NCBI GenBank assembly: GCA_016868035.1
Contig: VGID01000015.1
Span: 1-64,000, forward strand
From: Betaproteobacteria bacterium
GTDB lineage: Bacteria; Pseudomonadota; Gammaproteobacteria; Burkholderiales; SG8-41
Reading direction: 5' to 3'
Length of the DNA: 64,000 bases
A program made the translations under genes and the position numbers. Position 1 is the first letter of the stretch, and each line of letters begins with the position of its first letter. The notes beneath the pieces were generated by a model. The model ran no database searches. It was given only the letters and a program-made list of their open reading frames with translations, and was not told the DNA's origin. Shown piece by piece: positions 53,916 to 63,333 of this stretch.

Positions 53916-55940
53916 ATGACCGCAGCCATTTCCGGGCTCGCGCGTTTCGCATTGCGGACCGATGTGCGCGAACTGCCGGCGCCGATCCTGCAGAAAGCCA
54001 AGGCTTGCCTCCTCTACGGCATGGCGGTCGGCCTGGCCGGCATGCGTACCGGCCAGGCCGCGCAGGCAGCGCGCGCCGTCGCGGTCGGCGATGACGCCAT
54101 CGCAGATCGCGAAGGCGCCAACGGCAAGGCCACACGTATCTTCGATGGCGCGAAGTGCGATGCCGCGCCTGCCGCCCTCGCTAACGGCACTCTGTTTCAC
54201 GCGCGCGTGCAGGACGACGCGCATCCCGCGGGCCACGTTGGCGTCGTCGTCATCCCCGCCGCCCTGGCGATGGCGGAGGCGACGCGCGCGAGCGGCGCCG
54301 ACCTGCTTGCCGCGGTAGTCGCCGGTTATGAGAGCGCGCTCAGAATCGGGCGCGATCATGCCGCGGACCTCAGCGCGCGCGGCTTTCGCACCACGCCTGC
54401 CTACGGTGTGTTCGGAGCAGCCGCGGCCGCCGGTCGCCTGCTCCGCTTCGATGACGGCACCATGGCCTACGCCTTGGGCCTCGCGCCCAACATGGCAGGC
54501 GGCCTGCGCGAGTTCGCCGCGTCGGGCAGCGAGGACTTCCCGTTCCAGGCCGGGACCGCCGCGGCGAACGGCATCATCGCGGCGCGGCTCGCCGCCGCCA
54601 GCGCCGGCTCGTCGACGAGCATTCTCGAAGGCGAAGCCGGCTTCTACCGCGCCTTCGGCAAGGACGGCCGGCACTACCGCGCGCGCCTGGCTGCGGACGT
54701 CGGCAAGGCGTTCGAGATCATGGGCATCACGTGGAAGCCCTATCCCATCTGCCAGTTCCACCGCGGCATCGTGCGCGGCTCCTTGCTCCTGCGCGAGCGC
54801 GCGCGCGGCGCGTCGCTCGCCGCGCTGACCATCCGCATGAATCCTTTCGAAGCAGATTTTTTCGGCGTGCGCTTCTCCGGGCCTTTCACCACATTCCCGC
54901 AGACCTTCCCGCAGGTCACGGAATACCGGCAACACACGCTGGTTTGCGGCAGATGCGGGCATGAAACCAGAGCGTGCCTGCCACAGGGCGTGCCGGTGGA
55001 ACAGTTCGGCCCCCGGCTCTTGGCGACGGTGGGGCTGTTGACCGGGGCGTATCATTTGAGCAAGCGCACGGCACAAGAGATGTTGCGCGACCTGTTCGGT
55101 GTGCGCCTGTCGTTGGGGGCGCTGAGCGGCTGCGAAGCCACCGTCAGCGACGCCTTGGCCGCTCCGGTGACCGAGGCGCACGAATGGGTGCAGGAGAGCC
55201 GCAGCGCTCACGCTGACGAGACCGGCTGGCGCGAGCGGCGGCGTCTGGCCTGGCTGTGGGTGATAGCCACGCGGCTGGTCACGGTGTTCAAGGTCCACGC
55301 GCGGCGCAATCGGGAAGCAGCGCGCGCGTTGTTGGGCCGGTTCCACGGGGTGCTGCATTCGGATCGCTGGGCGGCCTACAACATCCATACGGGGCTGCGG
55401 CAGTTGTGCTGGGCACATTTGCTGCGCGATTTCACGGCCATGAGCGAGGCCAGTGGCCGGGCCGCAGCGATCGGGCGCCGGCTGGTGCGCCGGGCGAAGA
55501 AAGTGCTCAAGCGCTGGCATTGCGTGCGCGACGGCACCTGGAGCCGGAAGCGATTCTTGCGTCGCACGCTGTATCTGCGTCAGAAGATCGAACAGGATCT
55601 GGCGCTGGGGGCGCGCTGTGGCCATGCCAAGACGCAGCACACCTGCCGGCGCATCCTGAAATTCTCCACGGCGTTGTGGACGTTCGTCCACAAACCGGAC
55701 GTGGAGCCTACCAACAACGCGGCCGAGCGCGCCATCCGTCCGGCGGTGCTCTGGCGCAAGCGCAGTTTCGGCACTCACAGCGAGCGCGGCAGCCGCTTCG
55801 CGGAGCGCATGTTGACCACGTTCATGACGCTCAAGCAGCAACAGCGTCCGGTCGTGGACTATGTGAGACAGGCTTGCCAAGCGTTCCTCCAAGGACAGAG
55901 AGTCCCATCTCTCGTGCCGATTTCAAAATACGGGGCGTGA
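53916..55940 (+). CDS. MmgE/PrpD protein fused in frame to an IS66 transposase (chimera)
   Basis: 674 residues. Residues 1 to about 334 are a PrpD protein highly similar to the intact one at 58900 (LFHARVQDDAHPAGHVGVVVI, WKPYPICQFHRG, RMNPFEADF). At FPQT the frame passes directly into an IS66 DDE transposase that lacks its N-terminal part but keeps the catalytic blocks (HADETGW, HSDRWAAYN, NNAAERAIRP). The frame is open for the whole length, but PrpD has lost its C-terminal fourth and the transposase its DNA-binding head, so neither activity is expected. The ATG at 53916 is preferred to 53862, which overlaps atuA. Confidence 0.85.
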   Translation: MTAAISGLARFALRTDVRELPAPILQKAKACLLYGMAVGLAGMRTGQAAQAARAVAVGDDAIADREGANGKATRIFDGAKCDAAPAALANGTLFHARVQDDAHPAGHVGVVVIPAALAMAEATRASGADLLAAVVAGYESALRIGRDHAADLSARGFRTTPAYGVFGAAAAAGRLLRFDDGTMAYALGLAPNMAGGLREFAASGSEDFPFQAGTAAANGIIAARLAAASAGSSTSILEGEAGFYRAFGKDGRHYRARLAADVGKAFEIMGITWKPYPICQFHRGIVRGSLLLRERARGASLAALTIRMNPFEADFFGVRFSGPFTTFPQTFPQVTEYRQHTLVCGRCGHETRACLPQGVPVEQFGPRLLATVGLLTGAYHLSKRTAQEMLRDLFGVRLSLGALSGCEATVSDALAAPVTEAHEWVQESRSAHADETGWRERRRLAWLWVIATRLVTVFKVHARRNREAARALLGRFHGVLHSDRWAAYNIHTGLRQLCWAHLLRDFTAMSEASGRAAAIGRRLVRRAKKVLKRWHCVRDGTWSRKRFLRRTLYLRQKIEQDLALGARCGHAKTQHTCRRILKFSTALWTFVHKPDVEPTNNAAERAIRPAVLWRKRSFGTHSERGSRFAERMLTTFMTLKQQQRPVVDYVRQACQAFLQGQRVPSLVPISKYGA

Positions 55941-55956
55941 TCCCCTGAACGGTTAC
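54919..55956 (+). mobile_element. IS66-family element, left part deleted
   Basis: Transposase tnpC C-terminal two thirds plus the right terminal repeat, which ends CCCTGAACGGTTAC at 55956 (reading inward GTAACCGTTCAGGG, the IS66-type terminus). The left end and any tnpA/tnpB genes are missing, so the element is immobile alone. Confidence 0.75.
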
Positions 55957-56012
55957 GAATTTCCTATGCGCCCGGGCGTACCCACGCGCATATCAACGAG
56001 GAGGACAGCTCC

Positions 56013-56931
56013 GTGAGAAGATTTAGAAGCGATCGAAATTCGGCTTTTTCTTCGAGTGCGGCGGTCCGCATCACCGCTTCGCCCGCATTCCAATTCCGCA
56101 CCGCCCGCATCGTGTGGGTCTTCTTCCTGTCGTTGTGCGGCATGCTCGGTGGATAACCGGCCCGGCGCTGGCGGCGTCGTAGGCTCGGGTGTCGCGGCGA
56201 AATCGGCGCCCGACGGTTACACCTACCTCTTTGCAGGCAGCGCGGCGGCCGCGATCGCTCCGAGTCTCCACGCCAACGTGCCCTACGACCCGGTCAGGGA
56301 TTTCGCCGCGGTGACCAACATCGCTTCGATACCGTTTGTCTTTTGCGTCAATCCGGCGTTGCCGGTCCGGAACATGCAGGACCTCGTCCGGCTCGCCAAA
56401 CAGCGGCCCGGCGAAATCAGCTATGGCTCGTCGGGGAGCGGCGCGACGAATCACATCGCCCAGGCGCTGTTTGCGTTGATGGCCGGAATCAAGCTCACGC
56501 ACGTACCCTATAAGGGCGCGGCACCGAGCCTGCTCGATCTCATAAGCGGCCAGATCGCGCTGGTGCTGGAAACGACGCCCGCGGTCCTCCCGCACCTGAA
56601 AGCGGGCCGCATCCGCGCGATCGGCGTGGCAGGAAGCAAGCGCGTGCCATTCCTGCCCGACGTGGCGACGGCCGACGAACAGGGCATCAAGGGTTATGAC
56701 GTCGTCGCGTGGGGCGGTCTGCTCGCACCGGCCGGGACGCCGGCACCCATCCTCGACCGCATGAACGCCGAGATCGTGAAGATTCTCAATACGCCGGAGC
56801 TCCAGAAGCGCTTCAACGACATGGCGATCGTTGCGATCGGCGACTCGCGCGAGCATTTCGGCGCGTACATCAAGTCCGAGGTCGCGAAGTGGGCCAATGC
56901 GATCAAGCTCACGGGCGCGAAAGTGGAATAG
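56013..56931 (+). pseudogene. TctC/Bug receptor with an internal deletion
   Basis: A GTG at 56013 with gaggagg upstream starts a signal-peptide-like head (TARIVWVFFLSLCGML) that reaches a stop at 56152. The rest of a receptor (VDNRPGAGGVVGSGVA, PDGYTY, HVPYKGAAP to the end GAKVE) continues from 56149 in another frame. About 55 residues between signal peptide and DNRPG are missing. Functional secretion is impossible. It lies just before a serine hydrolase. Confidence 0.8.
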
Positions 56932-56956
56932 AGGGACACGTCGAGGACGACGGTCG

Positions 56957-58135
56957 ATGAAAGCCGCCCACCACGAAGCGATCGATCCGAAAGCGAACGA
57001 TCTCGTGCGCGAGGCCATCGCGTATTCGATCCGCGTGCATGGCGAGGTCGGCGTTCAGGTCGCGGCTTATCTGAACGGGCGGCTCGTCATCGACACCTGG
57101 GACGGCATCGCCGATCCCGCGACGGGACGCCGGGTCGACGGCGACACGCTGTTCAACGTTTTCTCCGTCACCAAGGCCGTCACGGCGGTCGCGGTCCATA
57201 TTCAGGCCGAGCGCGGTCTCGTCGACTACGACGCACCCGTCTCCCGCTACTGGCCCGAGTTCGGCGCGAAAGGCAAGAACGGCACGGTACGCCACGCCCT
57301 CACGCATCGACTCGGCGTGCCCTTCATGCCGGAAGGCGTGACGCCGGAGACCATGTGCGACTGGAACTGGATGGTGCGCGAGCTTACCGGCATGGACCCG
57401 CAGTACGCCAAGAAAAGCGCCTACCACGCGATCACGCTGGGCTGGATCCTCGGCGAGATCGTCCGTCGCACGGACCCGCAGCACAGGGATTTCGGGACTT
57501 TCGTTCAGGAAGAAATATGCGCGCCGCTCGCGATCGGCGACCTGTGGATCGGCATACCCGACGCAGTCGAGCCGCGCGTCGCCACGCTGATCGATTATCC
57601 GAGCCTGCCCCCGTACCGCCAGCCGGGCTCGCCCGGGTACCGCTCGCAGCCGACCAACATCGGAACGTGCGCGGCGGTCTATGGCCGCCCCGACGTGCGG
57701 CGCGCCTGCATCGCCGCCGCGGGCGGAATTTTCAACGCGCGCAGCACCGCGCGGTTCTTCGCGATGCTTGCGAACGGCGGCGAGCTCGACGGCGTGCGCC
57801 TGCTGTCGGAGGCGCGTGTGCGCTCACTCGGCCAACCGCGGCCGAATCCCGACGAGGTCGACCCGGTGCTCATGTTTCCCCTGCAGGTCGGCATGGGCGG
57901 GCTGCGCATAAACGATCGCCCCGAGCCGCGCATGAGCACGGCCTCGGTCGGGACCAATCCGCGAGTCATCTACCACCCGGGCGCGGGAGGCTCGATCGCA
58001 TGGGCAGACCCGGATGCCCGTCTCGCGGTCGCCATTTGTCACAACCGAATGTTCGATACCTACGTGAGCGCCGATAAGGATCCGTTCGTGCCGATCGGCA
58101 ACGCGGTGCGCAAAGCGCTCGGAATTCCGACATGA
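56957..58135 (+). CDS. Serine hydrolase, class C beta-lactamase/esterase fold
   Basis: 392 residues, no signal peptide, so probably cytoplasmic. The catalytic S70-V-T-K73 lies in FSVTKAV, a Y-x-x motif occurs in SAYHAITLGW (about 155-164), and HPGAGG near residue 342 replaces KTG. This arrangement suits esterases, amidases or lactone hydrolases such as EstB rather than a resistance enzyme. Its stop overlaps the next receptor start (ATGA). Confidence 0.88.
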   Translation: MKAAHHEAIDPKANDLVREAIAYSIRVHGEVGVQVAAYLNGRLVIDTWDGIADPATGRRVDGDTLFNVFSVTKAVTAVAVHIQAERGLVDYDAPVSRYWPEFGAKGKNGTVRHALTHRLGVPFMPEGVTPETMCDWNWMVRELTGMDPQYAKKSAYHAITLGWILGEIVRRTDPQHRDFGTFVQEEICAPLAIGDLWIGIPDAVEPRVATLIDYPSLPPYRQPGSPGYRSQPTNIGTCAAVYGRPDVRRACIAAAGGIFNARSTARFFAMLANGGELDGVRLLSEARVRSLGQPRPNPDEVDPVLMFPLQVGMGGLRINDRPEPRMSTASVGTNPRVIYHPGAGGSIAWADPDARLAVAICHNRMFDTYVSADKDPFVPIGNAVRKALGIPT

Positions 58136-58258
58136 GAGCTCGACTGATCCGTTACACCCTGCTTGCCGGCTGCGCCCTCGCGAACGGCTTCGCGCACGCG
58201 CAAGTCCGCGATTTCCCGACGCGCCCTGTGCGCATCGTCGTGCCGTCGGCGCCCGCGG
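58132..58258 (+). pseudogene. N-terminal fragment of a TctC/Bug receptor
   Basis: MRARLIRYTLLAGCALANG signal peptide, then RDFPTRPVRIVVPSAPA, after which homology stops and an IS fragment begins. It overlaps the serine hydrolase gene by 4 bases, so an operon partner was destroyed. Confidence 0.75.
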
Positions 58259-58465
58259 ATTGTTCTTGCGGGCCGCGAGTTCTGCCAATCCCTTGCGAAT
58301 GGAGTTGCGCGACATCCCCGTCGCGCTGCTCACCGCGCTCACGCCGCCTCGCCCGTAAGTTTGCGCTTCGCTCCCCGCCCACTGCCGGCGCATGCGCTCA
58401 TCCATGAGCCTTTCGAGCGCCCGATAGCGCGTCTTGATCTGGCGGAGCGTGGCCGCATCCTGCAT
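58259..58465 (-). pseudogene. ISAzo13-family transposase, N-terminal fragment
   Basis: Read leftwards: MQDAATLRQIKTRYRALERL, DERMRRQWAGSEAQTYG, GGVSAVSSATGMSRNSIRKG, the helix-turn-helix head of ISAzo13-type transposases. It ends at the junction with the receptor fragment (about 58259). About 69 residues of a protein several hundred residues long. Confidence 0.7.
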
Positions 58466-58899
58466 ACCCCCATTAAACGCGAGAAATTCGAATTGATCAA
58501 GTTATTTTCACTCGGTCCCGAAGAAGCGATTGTTGTGCACTTCACGAATCGCTACGCGGCATTTAGCGGCCACAAAGCGCATGCGAGATGCAAACGAAAA
58601 TTGATCACAGCGATTTCGATCGGTATTCGCTTATTTCAGGACTAGCGGCCATCCGCCAAGAGGTTGTTTCTACTAATTCGGTTAAGGCGCGGCAGACGGT
58701 GAGCGCGGTGGAGGTGATCCGTCGCGCCTCATGGTGCCGCCCAGCGTGTCATTGGAGCGGGAAACCCGCTTCGCAGCGGCAGGTCAACACACGACCAGCC
58801 GCCACGAAGCGCCCGTCCCAATGACGGCGGCACAAATCGGCTCGCCGCATCACTTCCACCGCGCGCTGCACGCCGCAACAACGTGTTGACGGTTCAAAG
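58466..58899. other. Gene-free stretch between the IS fragment and a PrpD gene
   Basis: No convincing gene. The left part is probably the non-coding end of the ISAzo13-type element; the right part is the imperfect palindrome at 58698-58867. Confidence 0.5.
58698..58867. repeat. Long imperfect inverted repeat (about 170 bp)
   Basis: agcgcggtggaggtgatc at the left end is mirrored by cacttccaccgcgcg at the right. Further in, gtgccgcc/ggcggcac, gtcattgga/cccaatgac and aacccgcttcg/cgaagcgcccg pair, leaving a short centre near 58785. It lies after the PrpD stop (read on the minus strand) and may be a MITE relic or an RNA hairpin. Confidence 0.55.
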
Positions 58900-60276
58900 C
58901 TAGCGCTTGCTGGCCTCGGCCGCGCATGCGCCTGCCGCCGCCATGAGCGCCTGCGTATCGGCCGCATCGACGATGCCGTCCACGGCAGCCGCCAGCGCGC
59001 GCATGCTGCGCTCGGAGATGCCGACTTCCGCGCACAGTTGCGCGTTCATTTCCATCGCTCGTTGCCAGGTGAGCCGGTAAGCGTCGGCGCCTTCGCTTTC
59101 TTCCCACTCGAGGAGCGTTCCGTCCTCGAGCGTCACCCCCAGCCGCGACGAATAACGCGCGCGCGCCGGATCGGAAATCACCTCGATCGTGCGAACGAGC
59201 GCGAGGACTCTTTCATCGTCGAAGTCATGAAGGCCGTCGAACGTCACCGCCCGGCGCGCCCAGCCGAGGGCGGCGCAGAACGGCGCGCTCATCAGCGTCT
59301 GCGGGAAGCTCGAGAACGGCCCCGCGTTGCGTATGCCGACGAAGTCGGCCTCGAACGGATTCATGTGGATCGCGATCCGGCGCGGCCGCCGGCCACCCGC
59401 GCGGCGGCTCAGCTCGATCGTGCCGCGAACGACGCCGGTGAGGAACTGGCAGATCGGGTAGGGCTTGTAGGTGATGTGCTCGAGCTCGAATTCTTCGCCG
59501 AGCGCCTGACACACGCGCCGGGCATACCGGTCGCTGTCGGTGCCGTAGGCTCTGAAGAAGCCGGCGCGCCCGGTGAGCGCGCTCGGCGCGCCTTCGGCGC
59601 CCGCCGCCGCCATGTCTGTCGCGAGCAAGCCGTTGCGCGCGGCAAGCCCCACCTGGAACGGACCTTCCTCGGTGCCCGCGTCGGACCATTCCCTCAGCCC
59701 GGCGGCCGCGTTGGCGGCGAGCGACAGCGCGTTCGCGCACGCGTTGGCGTCGAGCTTCATCGCGCGCGCGCCGCACGCCGCCGCGGCGAAGACGCCGTAG
59801 GCCGGCGTCGTGCGAAAGCCGCGCCGGCTCAGATCAGCGGCGTGATCGCGACCGATGCGCAGCCCGACTTCGTAGCCGGCGACGAGCGCTGCGAGGAGAT
59901 CGCCGCCCGGCGCCCCGAAGCGCTCCGCGCACGCGAGCGCGACCGGAATCACGACGACGCCGAGATGACCGCACGGATGCGCGTCGTCCTGCACGCGCGC
60001 ATGCATGAGCACCGAATTGCAGAACGCGGCCGATGCGTAGTCGAGCTGACGCCGGTCGAAGAGGCGCGTCGCGCCCGCGCCGCCGTCGGGCGATTCGCGG
60101 TCGATCGCGCGCGCGGCCTGCCCCGGCTGCGGCGCGCGGAGGGACGCCGCGCCGACCGCGAGTCCATAGAGCAGCAGGGCCTTCGCTTTCTCGACGATCT
60201 GCGGCGGTAGCCGCTCGCAGCGCGTTTCCACGGCGAACCGGCCGAGCCGGGCGAATATCGCGTCACCTTCCGTCAT
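58900..60276 (-). CDS. MmgE/PrpD-family protein
   Basis: 458 residues, full length. LMHARVQDDAHPCGHLGVVVI, LVAGYEVGLRIGRDHAA, YKPYPICQFLTG and HMNPFEADFVG match the N-terminal portion of the chimera at 53916, which shows what that gene lost. It overlaps the upstream PrpD by 14 bases, an unusual tandem pair. Confidence 0.9.
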   Translation of the reverse strand: MTEGDAIFARLGRFAVETRCERLPPQIVEKAKALLLYGLAVGAASLRAPQPGQAARAIDRESPDGGAGATRLFDRRQLDYASAAFCNSVLMHARVQDDAHPCGHLGVVVIPVALACAERFGAPGGDLLAALVAGYEVGLRIGRDHAADLSRRGFRTTPAYGVFAAAACGARAMKLDANACANALSLAANAAAGLREWSDAGTEEGPFQVGLAARNGLLATDMAAAGAEGAPSALTGRAGFFRAYGTDSDRYARRVCQALGEEFELEHITYKPYPICQFLTGVVRGTIELSRRAGGRRPRRIAIHMNPFEADFVGIRNAGPFSSFPQTLMSAPFCAALGWARRAVTFDGLHDFDDERVLALVRTIEVISDPARARYSSRLGVTLEDGTLLEWEESEGADAYRLTWQRAMEMNAQLCAEVGISERSMRALAAAVDGIVDAADTQALMAAAGACAAEASKR

Positions 60277-61666
60277 TGCCTGTTCCTTCCGTTTTCAATG
60301 TGCTCATGAACCGCCGCATGTCCGCGCAATCGGGCAGGCGGCGTATCGCGGCGAGCGTTTCACGCGCGCGTTCCGCTCCGAAGTGCGCCGCGCAATGCTC
60401 GAGAAACTTCGCATCGACGATGTGGCGCGGCACCGGCGACGCCCAGCCCGGCGGACATTCGCTCAGCGCGGAAAAGGTCCGGCCGTCGCCGAGCGTGATC
60501 GTCACGCGGTGCGGGCACATGCGCGGCACCAGCGTTTCGAGCGCCGGGTCGTGCACGACGCGTATCCTGTCGAGCAGTCGCAGGACATCCGCGTCGGCGA
60601 GCGCCGCCTCGGAGAACGACGACAGCGCCACCTTGTCCTTGACGAGCGCGACGGCGACGCCGTACTGGTGCCCGGTCGTGGCGTCGTAGCGCGTGCGCAC
60701 GCGCGGCCGGTCGCAGACCTCCATCGACTGGCGGAAGGTGGCGATTTCGACGCCGGTCACTTCGCGCGCGTCGAAGGCGTGCCGGCGTTTCAAGTCGAGC
60801 GCGGTCTCGATCGGCCCATGGATGTAGAACGCAGTCGGGTACGGTTTGATCGCGGTGCGCATGAGCTCGTAATCGACGCCGAGCTTCGCGTCGAGGCGGC
60901 TCAAGTTGGGCTCGCTCGCCATCACGGTGCAGAAGCCCAGCGGGCCGTCCAGTATTCCGGCCGGTCCGCCGACGCCCGCTGTGCCCAGCTCCGCGACCAT
61001 GACGCCCGATTGCGCGGCGCGCGCGCCGTGGAATGCCGAGTCCAGCATCGAGCCGTCAAGCTGATGCTGGCGCAGCCCGGCCGCGGTCGCGCCCGCGAGA
61101 CCGAGCGCTTCGGCCGTCTGTGCAGGCGTGAGGTCAAGCACGCGTGAGGCCGCTGCCGCGGCGCCGAAGACGGTGCAGGTGCCGGTGCTGTGAAAACCGG
61201 ACCGGTAGTGGGACGGACTGACCGCGGCGGCCACGCGCGTGACGACCTCGTAACCCGCCGTGACGGCCGAAAGAAAGGTCGCGCCGTGCACAGCGTGTTT
61301 CTCGGCCAGCGCCAGCGCCGCCGCGACGACGGAATTTCCCGGATGCACGTTACCCGGCTCGTGGGTGTCGTCGAACGGATGGCTGCGTCCATGGAGCGCG
61401 TTCAGGAACGCCGCTGTCGCAGCAGGGTAAGCATCGCCCAGGCCGACGAGCGTCGCATCTTGGCCCCGGCCCCATTCGCGCGCAGCCTTACGCGCGCGCG
61501 CGCAGGCGTCGGCGTCGATGCCGGCGAACATGGTCCCGATCGTATCGACGACGTGGTCCACGACCTTGGATTGGACGGCCGCGGGCAGCGCTGGCCAGTC
61601 GACGCGTGCCGCGAACGCGGCGAGCTGACGGCCGCGCTCTCCGGGCCGCGATCGGTCAGGCGACAT
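60263..61666 (-). CDS. MmgE/PrpD-family protein
   Basis: 467 residues. It shows HPFDDTHEPGNVHPGNS, AVTAGYEVVTRV and IKPYPTAFYIHGP, closer to the protein at 47478 than to its neighbour, so the two tandem PrpDs are different subtypes. The ATG at 61666 lies inside the first copy of the 106-bp repeat, so codons 1 to about 6 are also present, slightly altered, in the downstream copies. Confidence 0.88.
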   Translation of the reverse strand: MSPDRSRPGERGRQLAAFAARVDWPALPAAVQSKVVDHVVDTIGTMFAGIDADACARARKAAREWGRGQDATLVGLGDAYPAATAAFLNALHGRSHPFDDTHEPGNVHPGNSVVAAALALAEKHAVHGATFLSAVTAGYEVVTRVAAAVSPSHYRSGFHSTGTCTVFGAAAAASRVLDLTPAQTAEALGLAGATAAGLRQHQLDGSMLDSAFHGARAAQSGVMVAELGTAGVGGPAGILDGPLGFCTVMASEPNLSRLDAKLGVDYELMRTAIKPYPTAFYIHGPIETALDLKRRHAFDAREVTGVEIATFRQSMEVCDRPRVRTRYDATTGHQYGVAVALVKDKVALSSFSEAALADADVLRLLDRIRVVHDPALETLVPRMCPHRVTITLGDGRTFSALSECPPGWASPVPRHIVDAKFLEHCAAHFGAERARETLAAIRRLPDCADMRRFMSTLKTEGTGNDGR

Positions 61667-62056
61667 CTACGTGTCGCGCGCGTGACCTGCTTCGGGGTCG
61701 CATCCCCGCAAGCGGGGCCCCTGCTCCGCCCTCCGCAGGGCGCGCTCCGAAGTGCGATCGGTCAGGCACCATCTACGTGTCGCGCGCGTGACCTGCTTCG
61801 GGGTCGCATCCCCGCAAGCGGGGCCCCTGCTCCGCCCTCCGCAGGGCGCGCTCCGAAGTGCGATCGGTCAGGCACCATCTACGTGTCGCGCGCGTGACCT
61901 GCTTCGGGGTCGCATCCCCGCAAGCGGGGCCCCTGCTCCGCCCTCCGCAGGGCGCGCTCCGAAGTGCGATCGGTCAGGCACCATCTACGTGTCGCGCGCG
62001 TGACCTGCTTCGGGGTCGCATCCCCGCAAGCGGGGCCCCTGCTCCGCCCTCCGCAG
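61651..62056. repeat. 106-bp tandem repeat, 3.8 copies
   Basis: Copies begin at 61651, 61757, 61863 and 61969. Copies 2-4 are the same over their shared length; copy 1 differs near cgacatc/caccatc and spans the prpD start. Each contains the hairpin CCCCGCaaGCGGGG. The array fills the whole gap between the upstream receptor (stop at 62059) and prpD. Direct, without spacers. Confidence 0.95.
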
Positions 62057-62058
62057 GT

Positions 62059-63042
62059 CTACTGCTTCGCAAGCCCCAGCTCCGCCAGGATGCGGCGGTA
62101 TTCGTCGTACTGCTGGTCGAGGAAGCGCCGACTGTCGCGGCTGTTGAGATACTCGTTGTCCTCCGCATTGCGCTGGAGCTCGGCTTTCCATTCATCCGTC
62201 TGGACGACGCGCGCGAGCCCCTCGTCCCAGAATGCGATGTGCGCGGCCGTCATGCCCTGCGGGCCGATGATGCCGAACCACTGGCCCATCACGGCGTCGA
62301 TCCCGTTCTCTTTCCAGGTCGGCACTTGCGCGAACACGCCTTCCGAGCGCTTGGGGGCGGTGATCGCGAGCACGCGCAGACGGCCGTCCTGCACCGGGCC
62401 GCGCAGGTTGTAGAGGCCGGTCGGCACGACATCCACATGCCCGCCGAGCAGCGCCGTCTGCGATTCGCCGCCGGACGCAAAGACCACGACCTTGAGCTTG
62501 CGCACGTCCACGCCGGCAGCTTTCATGACGAGCACCAGCGCGAGGTGGTTCGGGCCACCGAGCGCAAACGTGCTGAAAACGACAGACTGCGGATCCTTGC
62601 GCACGCGGTCGAGCAGGTCCTTCGGCGTCTTGAGCGGGGAGTCGGCGCGCACGGCGAAACCCATGTACGCGTTCCTGAGGAGCGCGAGCGAAGTGAACTC
62701 CGAGTGCCGGAGCGGGCTCGTGCCGACGATGTGATTCGTGAGCAGCGACGGATAGGTGACGCTCACGAAGTGGGGATTCCCGCGGTGCTGCGCGATGTAC
62801 GTGAACGCGAGCGAACCGGCGCCGCCCGGCTTGTTGACGACTTGCATGGGCAACCCGATCAGCCGCTGGCTGGTCGCGATCTTCTGCACCGTGCGTGCGA
62901 TGAAATCGGTGCCGCCGCCGGGCGCCGCAGGCACGACGAGCTCGACCGGCTTTTCCGGCTTCCACTCGGCTGCGTACGGGCCTGCAGCCGCGAAGAGCGA
63001 TGCGACCGCCGCGAGCATGCCCAACGATTTCGTGTAACGCAT
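62059..63042 (-). CDS. TctC/Bug-family periplasmic solute receptor
   Basis: 327 residues. The signal peptide (MRYTKSLGMLAAVASLFA) is followed by KPVELVVPAAPGGGTDF and NKPGGAGSLAF. The PDGYTL motif is replaced by a diverged stretch (NPHFVSVTYPS). aggaggcaa precedes the ATG at 63042. First intact gene of a minus-strand unit with the two PrpD genes, after a HyuA remnant. Confidence 0.9.
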   Translation of the reverse strand: MRYTKSLGMLAAVASLFAAAGPYAAEWKPEKPVELVVPAAPGGGTDFIARTVQKIATSQRLIGLPMQVVNKPGGAGSLAFTYIAQHRGNPHFVSVTYPSLLTNHIVGTSPLRHSEFTSLALLRNAYMGFAVRADSPLKTPKDLLDRVRKDPQSVVFSTFALGGPNHLALVLVMKAAGVDVRKLKVVVFASGGESQTALLGGHVDVVPTGLYNLRGPVQDGRLRVLAITAPKRSEGVFAQVPTWKENGIDAVMGQWFGIIGPQGMTAAHIAFWDEGLARVVQTDEWKAELQRNAEDNEYLNSRDSRRFLDQQYDEYRRILAELGLAKQ

Positions 63043-63137
63043 ATTTGCCTCCTCCTTTGGTTTGGTTGCGCTAAAGACGATTGCCGGCGGCAAAGACGGT
63101 GCAAGCCACGATCGCGCGGTCGCCCGTCGGGATGTCG

Positions 63138-63333
63138 CTACGGCCGCGTCATCAGAACGTTCGACTGCGCGTCCACGCTTGCCGAGAACTCCAGCGGCAC
63201 CAGTATGGTAGAGTCGAATTCCTGGATGATCAAGGGCCCACGCCGCGGCTCGCGCGCCATGTCGCGCCGCGCGCAGGTGCGCGTCGCGAGCCAGCCGTGC
63301 TCGCCGCCGAAGTAGGCGCTGCGCTCGCCCGCC
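63138..63333 (-). pseudogene. HyuA C-terminal remnant
   Basis: ERSAYFGGEHG and PRRGPLIIQEFDSTILVP match the end of the HyuA at 29630 (RRSAYFGPEHG, RRGPLLVQEYDTT). Only about 63 residues remain; the stop is at 63138. Its cut end abuts an oppositely oriented receptor remnant. Confidence 0.8.

Noticed and set aside
56957-58135. Beta-lactam resistance gene
   Set aside because: It has the SxxK fold but no signal peptide and a HxG motif instead of KTG, as in esterases of this superfamily.
61651-62056. CRISPR array
   Set aside because: The repeats are 106 bp, directly contiguous and have no spacers; no cas genes nearby.
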